In this document: positions 33,601 to 44,290 of the stretch, one piece after another | Position numbering within the stretch: the stretch's first letter is position 1 | How the letters are laid out: each line of letters opens with the position of its first letter | Assembly: GCA_003216535.1 (NCBI GenBank) | Contig: QCIS01000003.1 | Coordinates: forward strand, 95,263 to 159,262 | From: Prochlorococcus sp. AG-402-N08 | GTDB lineage: Bacteria > Cyanobacteriota > Cyanobacteriia > PCC-6307 > Cyanobiaceae | Direction of reading: 5' to 3' | Length of the DNA: 64,000 nucleotides | Position numbers and translations under genes: made by a program | Notes under the pieces: generated by a model | Told to the model about the DNA's origin: nothing | The model's database searches: none | The model's input: only the letters and a program-made list of their open reading frames with translations

Positions 33601-35391
33601 TTGATCAAGGTTGAGAAAGTAAAAAAGAAAAAAGAGATTTCTAATGAAGAGCCTGTTTGTTTGGCAAACGGACTTGAGGTTTCAAAATTTGAGAAATTCA
33701 AAGAAGGTAGCGAATTTCTAAAAGAACCACTTGCAACTGAATTAAAAAATGAAAGTGATCATTTTACTAATGATGCTGTTCAGTTGTTAAAATTCCATGG
33801 AAGTTACCAACAAGACAATAGGGAGAATAGAAAAAAGGGGAAAGGTAAAGATTGGCAAATGATGCTCAGGTTAAGAAGTCCCGGAGGAGAAATACCTGGG
33901 AAACTTTTCTTATCTTTAGATGAATTATCCGACAAGCTAGGGAATGGAACTCTCAGGGCCACAACTAGACAAGCTTTTCAAATGCATGGAATAAGAAAAG
34001 ATAACTTGAAAGAAGTTATTCAAACAATAGTTTCTGCAATGGGTTCGACGTTAGCAGCTTGTGGTGACATAAATAGGAATGTTATGGCTCCAGCCGCGCC
34101 ATTCGAAAAGCCTGAATATAAAATAGCCAGAGCTTTAGCCATCAAAGTTGCTGATTTATTAACCCCAGTAGCTGGTCAAGGAACTTTTTTAGAGCTTTGG
34201 GCTGATGGAGATTTGGAATACAAAATTAAACCAGATAAAGAAATCCAAGAGAATAGAAAATTACAATTTAATGAACATGTTTTTAGTGGTATAAAAAAAG
34301 AACCTCTATATGGATCAACTTACCTCCCAAGAAAGTTTAAATGTGCTGTTACAGTACCAGGTGATAATTCTGTTGACCTCCTTACCAATGATATTGGTAT
34401 AGTTGCATTCACTTCAAAAGAAGGAGAATTCGAGGGGTGCAATTTTTACATAGGGGGAGGAATGGGAAGAACTCATAATAATGAAGAAACATTTGCAAGG
34501 ATTGCAGATCCACTTGGATATGTAGAAAAGGACGACATTTATGAATTAATACAAAGTATTGTTGCTATTCAAAGAGACTTTGGTGATCGGAAGTCAAGGA
34601 AAAATTCAAGAATGAAGTACCTTTTGCATAGGAAAGGCATTAAATGGTTTAAAAAAATACTTGTAGATAAGTATTTCAAAAAAGAAATTAAGTCTCTTAG
34701 AAAAGAACCAAAGAATAAATTAATAGATTATTTAGGATGGCATAAACAAAATGAGGACTACTATTTTGTTGGATTGCCTTTGCTATCAGGAAGGCTTTAT
34801 GGTGAGAAGAAATCCTTAATAAGAGATATTGTTAAAAAATATAATCTTGATTTAAGACTTACTCCAAACCAAGATATCTTACTTTGCAATATTTCTAATA
34901 AACATAAACTTGATGTTAAAAAGGCATTATCAAAAATTGGATACGAAAATTTAAATGAAATTAATGAAATTCAAAGACATGCCCTAGCTTGTCCTGCACT
35001 TCCACTTTGTGGACTTGCTATGACAGAAGCTGAGAGAATCTTACCAAGCGTGCTATCAAGAATCGATGATTTAATAAAAAGTTTAAATATTAAAAAATCA
35101 ATTTTATATAGGATGACAGGCTGTCCCAACGGATGTACAAGACCTTATATGGCTGAATTAGCACTTGTAGGAAGTGGACAAAATAAATACCAATTATGGT
35201 TGGGTGGAAGTAAAAACCTTCAAAGATTAGCTAAGCCATACTTACAACGAATGGATTTGGACGATTTAGAAAAAACTTTAAAACCATTATTAATTCATTG
35301 GAAAGAAAACCATTCAGAATTAGATTTTGGAGACTTTATAGATATTCAAAGTGAATCATTGATAATTAATTTACTAAATGACATTCAATAG
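33601..35391 (+). CDS. sir: Ferredoxin-sulfite reductase
   Basis: Siroheme/4Fe-4S motifs CPALPLCGLAMTEAER and TGCPNGCTRPYMAEL; LRATTRQAFQMHG. TTG start in the track; exact start uncertain. Confidence 0.92.
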   Translation: MIKVEKVKKKKEISNEEPVCLANGLEVSKFEKFKEGSEFLKEPLATELKNESDHFTNDAVQLLKFHGSYQQDNRENRKKGKGKDWQMMLRLRSPGGEIPGKLFLSLDELSDKLGNGTLRATTRQAFQMHGIRKDNLKEVIQTIVSAMGSTLAACGDINRNVMAPAAPFEKPEYKIARALAIKVADLLTPVAGQGTFLELWADGDLEYKIKPDKEIQENRKLQFNEHVFSGIKKEPLYGSTYLPRKFKCAVTVPGDNSVDLLTNDIGIVAFTSKEGEFEGCNFYIGGGMGRTHNNEETFARIADPLGYVEKDDIYELIQSIVAIQRDFGDRKSRKNSRMKYLLHRKGIKWFKKILVDKYFKKEIKSLRKEPKNKLIDYLGWHKQNEDYYFVGLPLLSGRLYGEKKSLIRDIVKKYNLDLRLTPNQDILLCNISNKHKLDVKKALSKIGYENLNEINEIQRHALACPALPLCGLAMTEAERILPSVLSRIDDLIKSLNIKKSILYRMTGCPNGCTRPYMAELALVGSGQNKYQLWLGGSKNLQRLAKPYLQRMDLDDLEKTLKPLLIHWKENHSELDFGDFIDIQSESLIINLLNDIQ

Positions 35392-35394
35392 AAT

Positions 35395-36078
35395 TTAAAT
35401 TTTTCCATAAATGGCATTTTCTTTTTTATTTTTCCAAGCCCATAATTGATCACCATAACTAAAATGCCACCATTCATTTGGATGTTGAGCAAAACCAAAT
35501 TTATTCATAATTTCCCTTAATAAATTTCTTCTACTATTCCAAATAATTGCTTCTTCATTCTTCATTTTTGCATAAAAATCAGGCTTTGAAGTCTCATCCA
35601 GTTGATCGACTGTGCTTCCCATTTCAACAAGATTTCCGTCTTTATCTAATAAACAAACATCCAATGCACCCCCAGTTGAATGAGGTGGAGGACACCTAGA
35701 GTCTTGAGAAGGATATGCCCAAAATTTTTCAACTTTTTTTAAAATAGATGGATAAGATTTTATACTTTTAAAAGAAGCATAAATATCCGATTTTTCACAC
35801 TCTAATAAAAATGCCCTTTTAAACATAAATTCCTGTACTTCTAAAGGTCGCCAACTGTCATAAATTAAAAGGTAAAAATTATTCTTTAATATCAAATATT
35901 CATTTACTTTTACTAATCTATTGACGACTTCTTCTCTTAATTTCCAAATGGAATTTTTATCTTTGTAAGGGGCTCCTAATTGAAAGTAAGGGTGCGGATC
36001 TAAAAAATTTAAGTGGCTAGGAATAGCTATTAATTTATCTCCATTATCTTTAATTGGTATTTTATTCCAAATTTTCAA
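35395..36078 (-). CDS. VanX/DdpX-like D-alanyl-D-alanine dipeptidase
   Basis: IYDSWRPLEVQEF, HSTGGALDVCLLDKDG, NEWWHFSYGDQLWAW. Confidence 0.87.
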   Translation of the reverse strand: MKIWNKIPIKDNGDKLIAIPSHLNFLDPHPYFQLGAPYKDKNSIWKLREEVVNRLVKVNEYLILKNNFYLLIYDSWRPLEVQEFMFKRAFLLECEKSDIYASFKSIKSYPSILKKVEKFWAYPSQDSRCPPPHSTGGALDVCLLDKDGNLVEMGSTVDQLDETSKPDFYAKMKNEEAIIWNSRRNLLREIMNKFGFAQHPNEWWHFSYGDQLWAWKNKKENAIYGKI

Positions 36079-36135
36079 TTGAAATTTATAATTGTTTTAT
36101 AGTGGCATATATATAAAAAATTACAATAATAATTT

Positions 36136-38592
36136 TCAATTCAAGAAATCATGAATGAATTTATTATCAGAATTATCAATAAGTATATTCCTTAAAACAA
36201 TATTTTCTCTTAAATCAGGATCATCACTAACAATCTTAATGGCCTCATCACGAGCCTTCTCAATAAGAAATTTATTGTTTGGTAAATTGTCCAGTACAAA
36301 ATCAGGCAATCCAGATTGTCTATATCCTAAAATCTGGCCTGGTCCTCTAAACTCCAAGTCTTTTTCGGCAATATAAAAGCCATCATTAGATTTTTTTAAA
36401 ACACATAGTCGCTTGTTATCTAATCCATTTTTATCGGATGTTACCAGATAACAAAAAGATTTAGTTGATCCCCTACCAACTCTCCCTCTCAATTGATGTA
36501 GCTGAGACAACCCAAATCTTTCTGAATTATAAATAATCATAATTGTGGCGTTAGGCACATCAATGCCAACCTCAATTACAGTGGTTGAAACCAATATATT
36601 AATTTCATTCTTTAAAAAAGCATTAATCACTTCATTCTTTTCTTGTGAACTTAATTTGCCATGTAATAATCCAACTTTTTTATTAAAAAATACCTCTTCT
36701 GATAAATGTTTGAATGTTTTCTTTGCAGAACTTAAATTCATTTTTTCTGAATCTTCTATAAGTGGCAAAATTACATAAGCTTGCCTTCCCTTATTGATCT
36801 CAACTTCAACAATCTTGAACAAGTTAGTTAAATCATCTTCTGAAATTATATTTGTAGTTATAGGAACTCTCCCAGGTGGGAGTTCTGTAATTTGGCTTAC
36901 ATCTAAATCACCATAAATAGAAAGCGCAAGAGTTCTTGGAATTGGTGTTGCTGTCATTGATAACAAGTTAGTATTTTCTCCTTTATTAAGTAATCTATTT
37001 CTTTGAGTAACTCCAAACCTATGTTGTTCATCTATTACGACCATCCCTAATGAATTAAAGATGACTTTATCCTCAAATAATGCATGAGTACCTACGAGGA
37101 TATCAACTAATCCATTGTTCAAATTCGAAAGTATTTCTTTTCTCTTTTTTTGAGGAGTATTACCAGTAAGAAGTTCGATAGAGACTAAAAGTGGATTCAA
37201 ATATTTTATTAAATTTTTATAATGTTGTTCTGCTAATACCTCAGTAGGAACCATAAAAGCACCTTGCAGATTTTTTTCAATAACAATTAAAAGAGATGCT
37301 ATTGCAATTATAGTTTTACCGCTTCCCACATCACCCTGAAGCAATCTAGACATTGGTACGGCATTAGATAAATCTTTCTTAATTTCATTTAAAACATTGA
37401 ATTGAGATTTTGTTAATTCAAAAGGAAAAGCATTTAGAAATTCTTTCAGTAAAGATTTCTTTTGAGGTAATTGTTGAGCAATAACATTTTTTTTTGTCTT
37501 TCTTTTTCTAAGTAGGAACTTTATTTGCAGTAAGAGCAACTCATCAAAAACCAAACGTTTTTTTGACTCAATAAGTGCCTGTTGAGTTGGTGGAAAATGA
37601 ATATTAATCAAAGATTCGCTTTTGGATAATAAAGATAATGAATCAAGCTGCTTTTTATTTAAAATTTCTGGATATTGCTTTGAATAAATTAGTACCTTTT
37701 TCATGAGTTTTATAAAACTCATATTTGATAACGCTTCAGCTAATGAATACAAGGGTAATATTTTTCCTGAAAAAATAAAATTATCATTGTTATCCTTAAG
37801 AATTTCAATCTGCGGATCTACAAAAGTTTTTCCATACTCTGTCAATTTAACCTTACCGGAAATTGCTAATTTGGTGCCAATAGCATACAAAGATTTTTGA
37901 GATGCGAAGAAGGAATAAGATCTAAATCTTCTTCCTAAAAAAAATTTTGTAACCTTTATTGAAGACGTTTCATCAGAAACTACAAAGTTCATTATTGATA
38001 AATTACTATTCTTTTTACTTTTATGAATATAAAATCTTTTAATATTTGCGATGCACGTATATAAATTATCTGGTTTTAAATTAATTATTTTAACTCTATT
38101 TGTATAGTCTAGATATGTTCGTGGGAAATAATTAATTAGATCTTTTATATAAAAAATCCCTAATTCATTAAGCTTATTTTTATAAACTTTTCCCACATTT
38201 TTTATTAATGAAATATCAGAATCAAAAGACAAATTTGAATTAGCTTTATTCAGAATAACTTTATTAGAAATATTATTAAAACTTTCTAGTTCTAAAGTTT
38301 TACCAAGTTTATAAAGACTTTTTCTGGTATCTATAATTAACCTTTTTCTTTGATTATTATCTAACTTATTATATTCATTATATTTTTTAGAAAATTCATT
38401 AAATATCCTCAAATATTCGTTTGAGAGATTTAGATTATCTAATTTTGTCAATGATTCATACAAATAATCATTAAAAAATTTTTCTCTTCCTAAGGTATTG
38501 CTAAATTTGTTTTCAGTTTCTATAGTTAGAGACTTTTGAAGAGGTCTTATCCAATCTTTAATTAATTTATTATTGTTACCGTTAATAGTCAA
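36136..38592 (-). CDS. recG: ATP-dependent DNA helicase RecG
   Basis: LLQGDVGSGKTIIAIASL, VIDEQHRFGVTQRNRL, SMTATPIPRTLALSIYGDLDVS, QLRGRVGRG. Confidence 0.95.
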   Translation of the reverse strand: MTINGNNNKLIKDWIRPLQKSLTIETENKFSNTLGREKFFNDYLYESLTKLDNLNLSNEYLRIFNEFSKKYNEYNKLDNNQRKRLIIDTRKSLYKLGKTLELESFNNISNKVILNKANSNLSFDSDISLIKNVGKVYKNKLNELGIFYIKDLINYFPRTYLDYTNRVKIINLKPDNLYTCIANIKRFYIHKSKKNSNLSIMNFVVSDETSSIKVTKFFLGRRFRSYSFFASQKSLYAIGTKLAISGKVKLTEYGKTFVDPQIEILKDNNDNFIFSGKILPLYSLAEALSNMSFIKLMKKVLIYSKQYPEILNKKQLDSLSLLSKSESLINIHFPPTQQALIESKKRLVFDELLLLQIKFLLRKRKTKKNVIAQQLPQKKSLLKEFLNAFPFELTKSQFNVLNEIKKDLSNAVPMSRLLQGDVGSGKTIIAIASLLIVIEKNLQGAFMVPTEVLAEQHYKNLIKYLNPLLVSIELLTGNTPQKKRKEILSNLNNGLVDILVGTHALFEDKVIFNSLGMVVIDEQHRFGVTQRNRLLNKGENTNLLSMTATPIPRTLALSIYGDLDVSQITELPPGRVPITTNIISEDDLTNLFKIVEVEINKGRQAYVILPLIEDSEKMNLSSAKKTFKHLSEEVFFNKKVGLLHGKLSSQEKNEVINAFLKNEINILVSTTVIEVGIDVPNATIMIIYNSERFGLSQLHQLRGRVGRGSTKSFCYLVTSDKNGLDNKRLCVLKKSNDGFYIAEKDLEFRGPGQILGYRQSGLPDFVLDNLPNNKFLIEKARDEAIKIVSDDPDLRENIVLRNILIDNSDNKFIHDFLN

Positions 38593-38614
38593 AGCTGAAA
38601 AAAGATTTATTTTT

Positions 38615-39763
38615 TCAACGTATCCTATTCAAAGATATTTCTTTTTGCCTCCAGTATGTCTCTTTTTTAATCAAACGTTGAAATTGATTTTTTAGCTCAT
38701 TTATTTTATTCCTTTTAATAGAAAGATTTAAATTTTTAAACTCTAACTCTACTTTAGATATATTAAAGAAAAAAATACTAGGAGGTTCATCTTCTTTTAA
38801 TGATGGTTGATTTACATTAAATTCGAAAATAATAACGAAAGGATGTGGATGTTTTATCATCAATTTTTTGCTAACTAAATACTCAAAGGAATCTTTAGAT
38901 ATAATCTTTTTTATTAAATTTGCCTTAAATAATTCTTGGTTAATCTTGTATGAAAGATTCAATAGTAAATTTTCTAATGACTTGTCTATTAAATCAAAAT
39001 TATTCAGACTTTGATATTTAGGTGAAATATCCATTTTATTAATATTGTCTTTTTCTGAATGTCTTAGTTTTTCAACCTTTGACTCTTCTATTAATTCAAT
39101 TAGGGAGGAAATAAGTTGTTTTTCAACTCCTAAATTTTCAATAATATTTTCATGAGATAAATAATTATTATGGTCATTATAATCTAAATCAAGTGATACG
39201 AATTTCTCATTATGATCAGCTTTATAATATTCAGAAGTATTAGAAATATCTTTACTAATCTGGAATTGAATAGGATCTTTTAATTTAAAATCATCTTCAT
39301 ATTGAAATTTGTCTTTTTGGTCATCCTTTATTTTTGCAGAACTACCTACTAGACTTTTAAAATTAAGTTCCTTAATTCTGTTTTTTTCAATTTGATTTAT
39401 TTTTAATTGTTCTACTGTTAATAAAGGCAAATTGGTATAAATAAGATTTCTTATTTTTCTTTCAAAGAGACAAAAAAATTCTTTTTTATTTAAGGAATTA
39501 TCATTAAATGATGAGTAATTATATATTTCATTAAGCCCTTTTTCTACAGAAATATAAAGAAGATCTCTTACGAGATTAAGATAACATTCATATTCCTTAT
39601 ATATATTTCTAATTAATCTTCTTTTTTGTATTTCTGCTCTCTTTAATTGAGAATTAAATTTATCTATATTTACAAAATTATTCAAATTATTCAAGGAACT
39701 AGTTTGATTTGATTGATGCAACCTCTTCAGCAAAGTCCATCTGATTTTTTTCGATACCTTCAC
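38615..39763 (-). CDS. Conserved hypothetical picocyanobacterial protein
   Basis: 382-aa ORF between recG and tsf. The annotated N-terminus overlaps tsf by about 65 nt, so the true start may lie further downstream. Confidence 0.6.
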   Translation of the reverse strand: MKVSKKIRWTLLKRLHQSNQTSSLNNLNNFVNIDKFNSQLKRAEIQKRRLIRNIYKEYECYLNLVRDLLYISVEKGLNEIYNYSSFNDNSLNKKEFFCLFERKIRNLIYTNLPLLTVEQLKINQIEKNRIKELNFKSLVGSSAKIKDDQKDKFQYEDDFKLKDPIQFQISKDISNTSEYYKADHNEKFVSLDLDYNDHNNYLSHENIIENLGVEKQLISSLIELIEESKVEKLRHSEKDNINKMDISPKYQSLNNFDLIDKSLENLLLNLSYKINQELFKANLIKKIISKDSFEYLVSKKLMIKHPHPFVIIFEFNVNQPSLKEDEPPSIFFFNISKVELEFKNLNLSIKRNKINELKNQFQRLIKKETYWRQKEISLNRIR

Positions 39764-40355
39764 CCAAGGTATATCTTGTAAAGCGTCTTACTTTGATATT
39801 TTCTCCAATTTTTGCAGCTGCTTGTTTAACAAGATCCTCAACAGTAAGAGAACTATCTTTAATATAAGGTTGTGCAAGCAAAACCAGCTCATTAAGTCTT
39901 TTAGCTATTCTCCCTTCAACTATTTTTTCTTTAATTTGTTCTGGTTTCCCTGATAAATCATCTCTCCCCATTTCAATCTGCTTTTCTTTCTCTACTACAT
40001 CTTCTGGAATTTCATCAATTGTGACATACTCAACATTTGGGCAAGCTGCTACCTGCATTGAGACATCCTTCAACAGAGATTGAAATATATCACCTCTAGC
40101 AACGAAATCAGTTTCACAATTTAACTCTATTAGAACTCCCACTCTTGATCCAGTATGTATATAACTACCAATTGAACCTTCAGCTGCAACTCTACCCGAT
40201 TTTTTTTCAGCACTAGCTATACCTTTCTTTCTTAACCATTCCAAGGCTTTATCGACATTTCCGTCAGTTTCGTTAAGTGCTTTTTTGCAATCCATCATTC
40301 CTGCACCAGTCTTGTCTCTAAGATCTTTTACAAGTTTTGCTGTAATGTTTCCCAT
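39699..40355 (-). CDS. tsf: Elongation factor Ts
   Basis: [28 protein letters not shown]. Confidence 0.95.
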   Translation of the reverse strand: MGNITAKLVKDLRDKTGAGMMDCKKALNETDGNVDKALEWLRKKGIASAEKKSGRVAAEGSIGSYIHTGSRVGVLIELNCETDFVARGDIFQSLLKDVSMQVAACPNVEYVTIDEIPEDVVEKEKQIEMGRDDLSGKPEQIKEKIVEGRIAKRLNELVLLAQPYIKDSSLTVEDLVKQAAAKIGENIKVRRFTRYTLGEGIEKNQMDFAEEVASIKSN

Positions 40356-40398
40356 TTGGAGTAATAAAAATAGTAATTAGTAAGTTTTAAATTAGAAT

Positions 40399-41103
40399 TT
40401 AATTGTTTCTTTCTGCATTAGAACCCTTTCTGCCTTCATTTATAGCATCTGCAAGTCTTCCTAAAATAAGTTGCACAGATCTAACGGCATCATCGTTACA
40501 TGGAATAGGAACTTCACACAAATCTGGGTCGCAGTTTGTATCCAACATTGATACCAGTGAGATGTCTAATTTCCTGGCTTCAAGTACCGCATTAGATTCT
40601 CTTCTCTGATCAACTAAAACAACTACGTCAGGTAATCTTCTCATGCCCTTAAGACCGCCTAAGTATTTTTGTAATCTTTCAAGTTCTCTCCTTAAAACTG
40701 CAGCTTCTTTTTTAGGTCTCATTGCTATTGAACCACTACTTTCCATTCTTTCCAAATCTTTTAATCTTTCGATCCTGGCTTTCATTGTTGTCCAGTTAGT
40801 CAACATCCCTCCTAGCCATCTTTGATTTACATATGCAGCTCCGCATCTAGTAGCTTCTTGAGCTACTACATCTGATGCTTGTTTTTTTGTACCTACGAAT
40901 AGGAAACGTTTACCACTTTTTGCAGCATTTCTGGTCCATTTATACGCATTGTTCATACACAATGCCGTTTTTACCAGATCAATAATATGAACTCCATTTC
41001 TAGCACAATATATATACTTAGACATCTTGGGATTCCAACGTCTAGTTTGATGCCCAAAATGAGCACCAGCTTCCATCATTTCAGATAGTGATACAACTGC
41101 CAT
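40399..41103 (-). CDS. rpsB: 30S ribosomal protein S2
   Basis: [40 protein letters not shown]; upstream of tsf. Confidence 0.95.
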   Translation of the reverse strand: MAVVSLSEMMEAGAHFGHQTRRWNPKMSKYIYCARNGVHIIDLVKTALCMNNAYKWTRNAAKSGKRFLFVGTKKQASDVVAQEATRCGAAYVNQRWLGGMLTNWTTMKARIERLKDLERMESSGSIAMRPKKEAAVLRRELERLQKYLGGLKGMRRLPDVVVLVDQRRESNAVLEARKLDISLVSMLDTNCDPDLCEVPIPCNDDAVRSVQLILGRLADAINEGRKGSNAERNN

Positions 41104-41116
41104 AATTTAAAAAAGG

Positions 41117-41180
41117 GTTTCGGGTTAGCCTCCATCTGACGGGGAATTTATATTAATAAATCACCCGAAACTGTCAGATG
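41117..41180 (-). ncRNA. Candidate H-type pseudoknot in the rpsB 5' leader (possible S2 autoregulatory element)
   Basis: On the minus strand: CATCTGAC (41180-41173), GTTTCGGGT (41171-41163), GTCAGATG (41140-41133), ACCCGAAAC (41125-41117). Two perfect complementary pairs of 8 and 9 bp, interleaved. Confidence 0.7.
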
Positions 41181-41199
41181 TGTGGATTTAATTTCAAAT

Positions 41200-41208
41200 A
41201 TTCTAGCA
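41200..41208 (-). promoter_or_regulatory. Candidate extended -10 promoter for rpsB-tsf
   Basis: Minus strand TTGCTAGAAT contains TGnTAGAAT (extended -10-like), about 20 nt upstream of the pseudoknot. Confidence 0.45.
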
Positions 41209-41233
41209 AGTGATGTGTATTTCTAAAAGTTTT

Positions 41234-42151
41234 TTATCTTGATTTAGTTAACTGTTTTATGTAAATCATATTCAGAGGAATCCTAAGTATCTCAAGTGCT
41301 AGTCTATTTCTTTTTATGTTTACTAGAAATCTTAATAAAGGAAGGATTCTATCAATACTAATTAGTCCGCCCAAGCAAAGAATATGCCAAAGTAAATTAT
41401 GCAAAGGGGTTAATTGAATCATAAATCTAACCCTTAAATTTGGATGTTTTTTATAAAACACTAAAGCCATTTTTGCCCTTTCTTTTTCTTGAGTTATTAA
41501 TGAATCTATTTGTTCGCAATTAAATGGTGGATGCCAATGAAAACCTACTGCATTTGGACATTTAATTAATTTTGTTCCAATTTTTTTTAATCTTTCTCCA
41601 AGTTCTAAATCTTCCCAACCGTAAAGACTAAAAGAGGTATCAAATAAGCCTACGCTAAAAATCAATTCTTTCGATATCGCAACATTACCAGTAGCGAAGT
41701 AAGCAAAAGAAGCGTCCATCATTTTATGTTTTTCACTTTGAGGATTTAGAAAATTAGATGTATTGACCACCGAGCCATAGGTAAAACATTTTTTATCATT
41801 TTTTTTCCATGAGGCAAGTAATTTTTCTACGTGGCAATTTATAAAATTATCTAAAACGATAAGATCACTATCAATAAATATAATAATTTCATATTTTGAT
41901 TTAATTACCCCAAGATTTCTTCCCAGTGCAGGCCCACCATGTTCTTGTTGAAATAGAATTACGTGTGGGAGATTAGCTTTATTTTTATTTATCCATGAGC
42001 TTGTTTCATCAGTGGACCCATCATCAACTACTATTATTTCATAATTACTGATATTTTTATTTAATTTTTGATTCTCAAGCGCAAGGAGACATTTCTCTAA
42101 TATAGGTAATCTATTGTAAGTCGGTATAACAATACTTACATTCATGTTCAT
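41234..42151 (-). CDS. Family 2 glycosyltransferase
   Basis: SIVIPTYNRLPILEKCL, IIVVDDGSTDETS, GPALGRNLGV, FIDSDLIV. Confidence 0.92.
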   Translation of the reverse strand: MNMNVSIVIPTYNRLPILEKCLLALENQKLNKNISNYEIIVVDDGSTDETSSWINKNKANLPHVILFQQEHGGPALGRNLGVIKSKYEIIIFIDSDLIVLDNFINCHVEKLLASWKKNDKKCFTYGSVVNTSNFLNPQSEKHKMMDASFAYFATGNVAISKELIFSVGLFDTSFSLYGWEDLELGERLKKIGTKLIKCPNAVGFHWHPPFNCEQIDSLITQEKERAKMALVFYKKHPNLRVRFMIQLTPLHNLLWHILCLGGLISIDRILPLLRFLVNIKRNRLALEILRIPLNMIYIKQLTKSR

Positions 42152-42207
42152 CCCTTAAATATGCATAATATATTGGAATCCAAAAAGATAAAAATAAAAG
42201 ATATTCC

Positions 42208-42357
42208 CTAATCGGCTGCACCGCCATTATTTGCTGTACCTGTAACGTTTCCACCATCAGGTCTTCCATCAGTTCTTAATTTCCTTTTTTTGAATTTTCT
42301 AGCATAGGCTCGATTACGTTCATGCTTTTCTTTTTTTAGATTCCTTCGCTTAGACAT
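42208..42357 (-). CDS. Small basic conserved protein (49 aa); not in ORF track
   Basis: My translation: MSKRRNLKKEKHERNRAYARKFKKRKLRTDGRPDGGNVTGTANNGGAAD*; strongly basic N-terminal half. Confidence 0.65.
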   Translation of the reverse strand: MSKRRNLKKEKHERNRAYARKFKKRKLRTDGRPDGGNVTGTANNGGAAD

Positions 42358-42375
42358 AAAATTTTTAGCTTTTGA

Positions 42376-43104
42376 TTATATTAGCTCACTATGAGCACTA
42401 TATATTTTACCATCTTCCATATTTAATATCCTATCCGCCATATCAGAAATTCTTGGATCATGAGTCACCATAAGTACAGAACAATTTTGCTCTTTTGCTA
42501 GTTTTCTTAAAAGGGTTACTATTTCTCTTCCTGTGACGCTATCTAAAGCAGAAGTTGGCTCATCAGCTAATAAAAGTTTTGGGTTAGCAGATAAAGCTCG
42601 AGCAATTGCTACTCTCTGTTTTTGCCCACCAGATAAGTCATTTGGTAACTTTTTATGATGCTCCTCTAATCCTACTGCTGACAACCAATTCCGTGCTATT
42701 TCACGTCTTTGCAAATATGTTAAACCTTTTATTAAATCGGCGCCCATTTGAACATTTTGTTCTGCTGTTAAACATCTCAGAAGATTGTGACCTTGAAAAA
42801 TCATTCCAATACTTCTTCTAAGAATCTGACGCGTTTTCCTTGATGCTCCATTTAATTGATTATTTAATACAGTTAAATCCCCACTTTGGCAGGTTCTCAA
42901 GGCACCAATTAAGGTTAAAAGAGTCGTTTTACCGCATCCAGAAGGTCCTTTTAAAAGAACCAGCTCTCCTTTATCAATATTTAAATTAACGTCATTAAGA
43001 ACTTGTTTTTTATTCTCATTTTTTCCATAAAAGTGACTTAAATTATTTATTGAAACTGTTTTAAAGTTTGTAACATCGTTTTTTAATTTATTAGTTTTAA
43101 CCAT
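42376..43104 (-). CDS. devA: DevA-family ABC transporter ATP-binding protein
   Basis: LLKGPSGCGKTTLLTLIGALRTCQSG, LSGGQKQRVAIARAL, LLADEPTSALDSVTGREIV; next to devC and devB. Confidence 0.85.
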   Translation of the reverse strand: MVKTNKLKNDVTNFKTVSINNLSHFYGKNENKKQVLNDVNLNIDKGELVLLKGPSGCGKTTLLTLIGALRTCQSGDLTVLNNQLNGASRKTRQILRRSIGMIFQGHNLLRCLTAEQNVQMGADLIKGLTYLQRREIARNWLSAVGLEEHHKKLPNDLSGGQKQRVAIARALSANPKLLLADEPTSALDSVTGREIVTLLRKLAKEQNCSVLMVTHDPRISDMADRILNMEDGKIYSAHSELI

Positions 43105-43117
43105 TTATATTTAATTA

Positions 43118-44290
43118 TTAAAAAATTTCGGCAGGATCAGCGTCAACTAATTTACGCATCGCAACAGCAGCGGAACCCATACACATTAATAAAACTAATA
43201 CAAAAATTAAAATTGTTTTATCTGCATCCATAATAATTGGGAGTTTGGTAGATTTTCTTATAACTGAGTAAAGTACCTGACCAGAAAAATAAGCAGGTAA
43301 ATAACCAAATAATGCCAACAAAAAACCCTCTCTAGCTACAACAAAGAAAAGAGATTTAAGTCTATAACCCATTGCCAATAAAGTGGCATACTCTGGGAGG
43401 TGGTCTGTAACGTCACTATAAAGAATTTGATAAACAACCACACACCCTACAACGAAACCCATCAATGCTCCCAAACTAAATATAAAACCTATTGCAGTAC
43501 TATTTTTCCAATAATTCTTCTCAAATTCTATAAATTGATTTTTTGTAAGAACCCGAACATCATTTGGTAGTGAGTTATTTAATATTCTTGAAATCAATTC
43601 AGAATCAGATCCTTTTTTTAGCTTTACTAAACCAATTTCTATACTTCCAGGAGGATTAGCAGGAAAAAGTCTTAAGAAGGTTTCTCGGCTAGTTATCAAA
43701 TTACCATCTGCACCAAAAGATGGTCCCAACTCCACAAGGCCTTCAACAATTACTCTTTTCCCAGCGACCTCAGTCTCAACTTTTTTTTCTGATAAAAACC
43801 ATTCTTCTATTGGTCCAAATTCAGGTCTAGATAGTTTGTCAAAAAGAACTCTTGATGGGTTTCTCAATTTATAAGCTTTCCTTGAGAATCCATCATCTAA
43901 AAGAAGTGAATCGGAGGGATTAAAACCTAATGCAAGTATCGATCTTGTTTTAAGATTTTCGGGATTTCTCCAAAGTAAATAATTTAGATTAACTGGAGCC
44001 GTTTTTTCAACATTTTCTAATGCAAGAGTTTGAATCAACCTTCTTTTTGGGAATCCACTCATGCTTATAGAACTTTTTGATCTGGGACTTATTAAAACAA
44101 GATCAGCATCTAAAAGTTTATGAATAGTTACGCTCGTGTCAAATAACCCATCTCTGAAACCTAATTGCATAAACATCAAAATCCCTGCAAAACTTATTCC
44201 AGCTATGGCAACTGCCAGCCTTAATGGTTGCCTAGTTAATAACAACCAAGCTAATGGTATTTTTCTGAATTTTAAAAAAGAAAAACTCAT
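43118..44290 (-). CDS. devC: DevC-family ABC transporter permease
   Basis: Multi-TM protein: PLAWLLLTRQPLRLAVAIAGISFAGILMFMQLGFRDGLFD; FtsX-like C-terminal TM region. Confidence 0.88.
   Translation of the reverse strand: MSFSFLKFRKIPLAWLLLTRQPLRLAVAIAGISFAGILMFMQLGFRDGLFDTSVTIHKLLDADLVLISPRSKSSISMSGFPKRRLIQTLALENVEKTAPVNLNYLLWRNPENLKTRSILALGFNPSDSLLLDDGFSRKAYKLRNPSRVLFDKLSRPEFGPIEEWFLSEKKVETEVAGKRVIVEGLVELGPSFGADGNLITSRETFLRLFPANPPGSIEIGLVKLKKGSDSELISRILNNSLPNDVRVLTKNQFIEFEKNYWKNSTAIGFIFSLGALMGFVVGCVVVYQILYSDVTDHLPEYATLLAMGYRLKSLFFVVAREGFLLALFGYLPAYFSGQVLYSVIRKSTKLPIIMDADKTILIFVLVLLMCMGSAAVAMRKLVDADPAEIF

Noticed and set aside
29204-36078. VanY-like and VanX-like genes as a vancomycin resistance system
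   Set aside because: They are 5.5 kb apart with unrelated genes between and no VanH/A/S/R; more likely ordinary peptidoglycan D-Ala peptidases.
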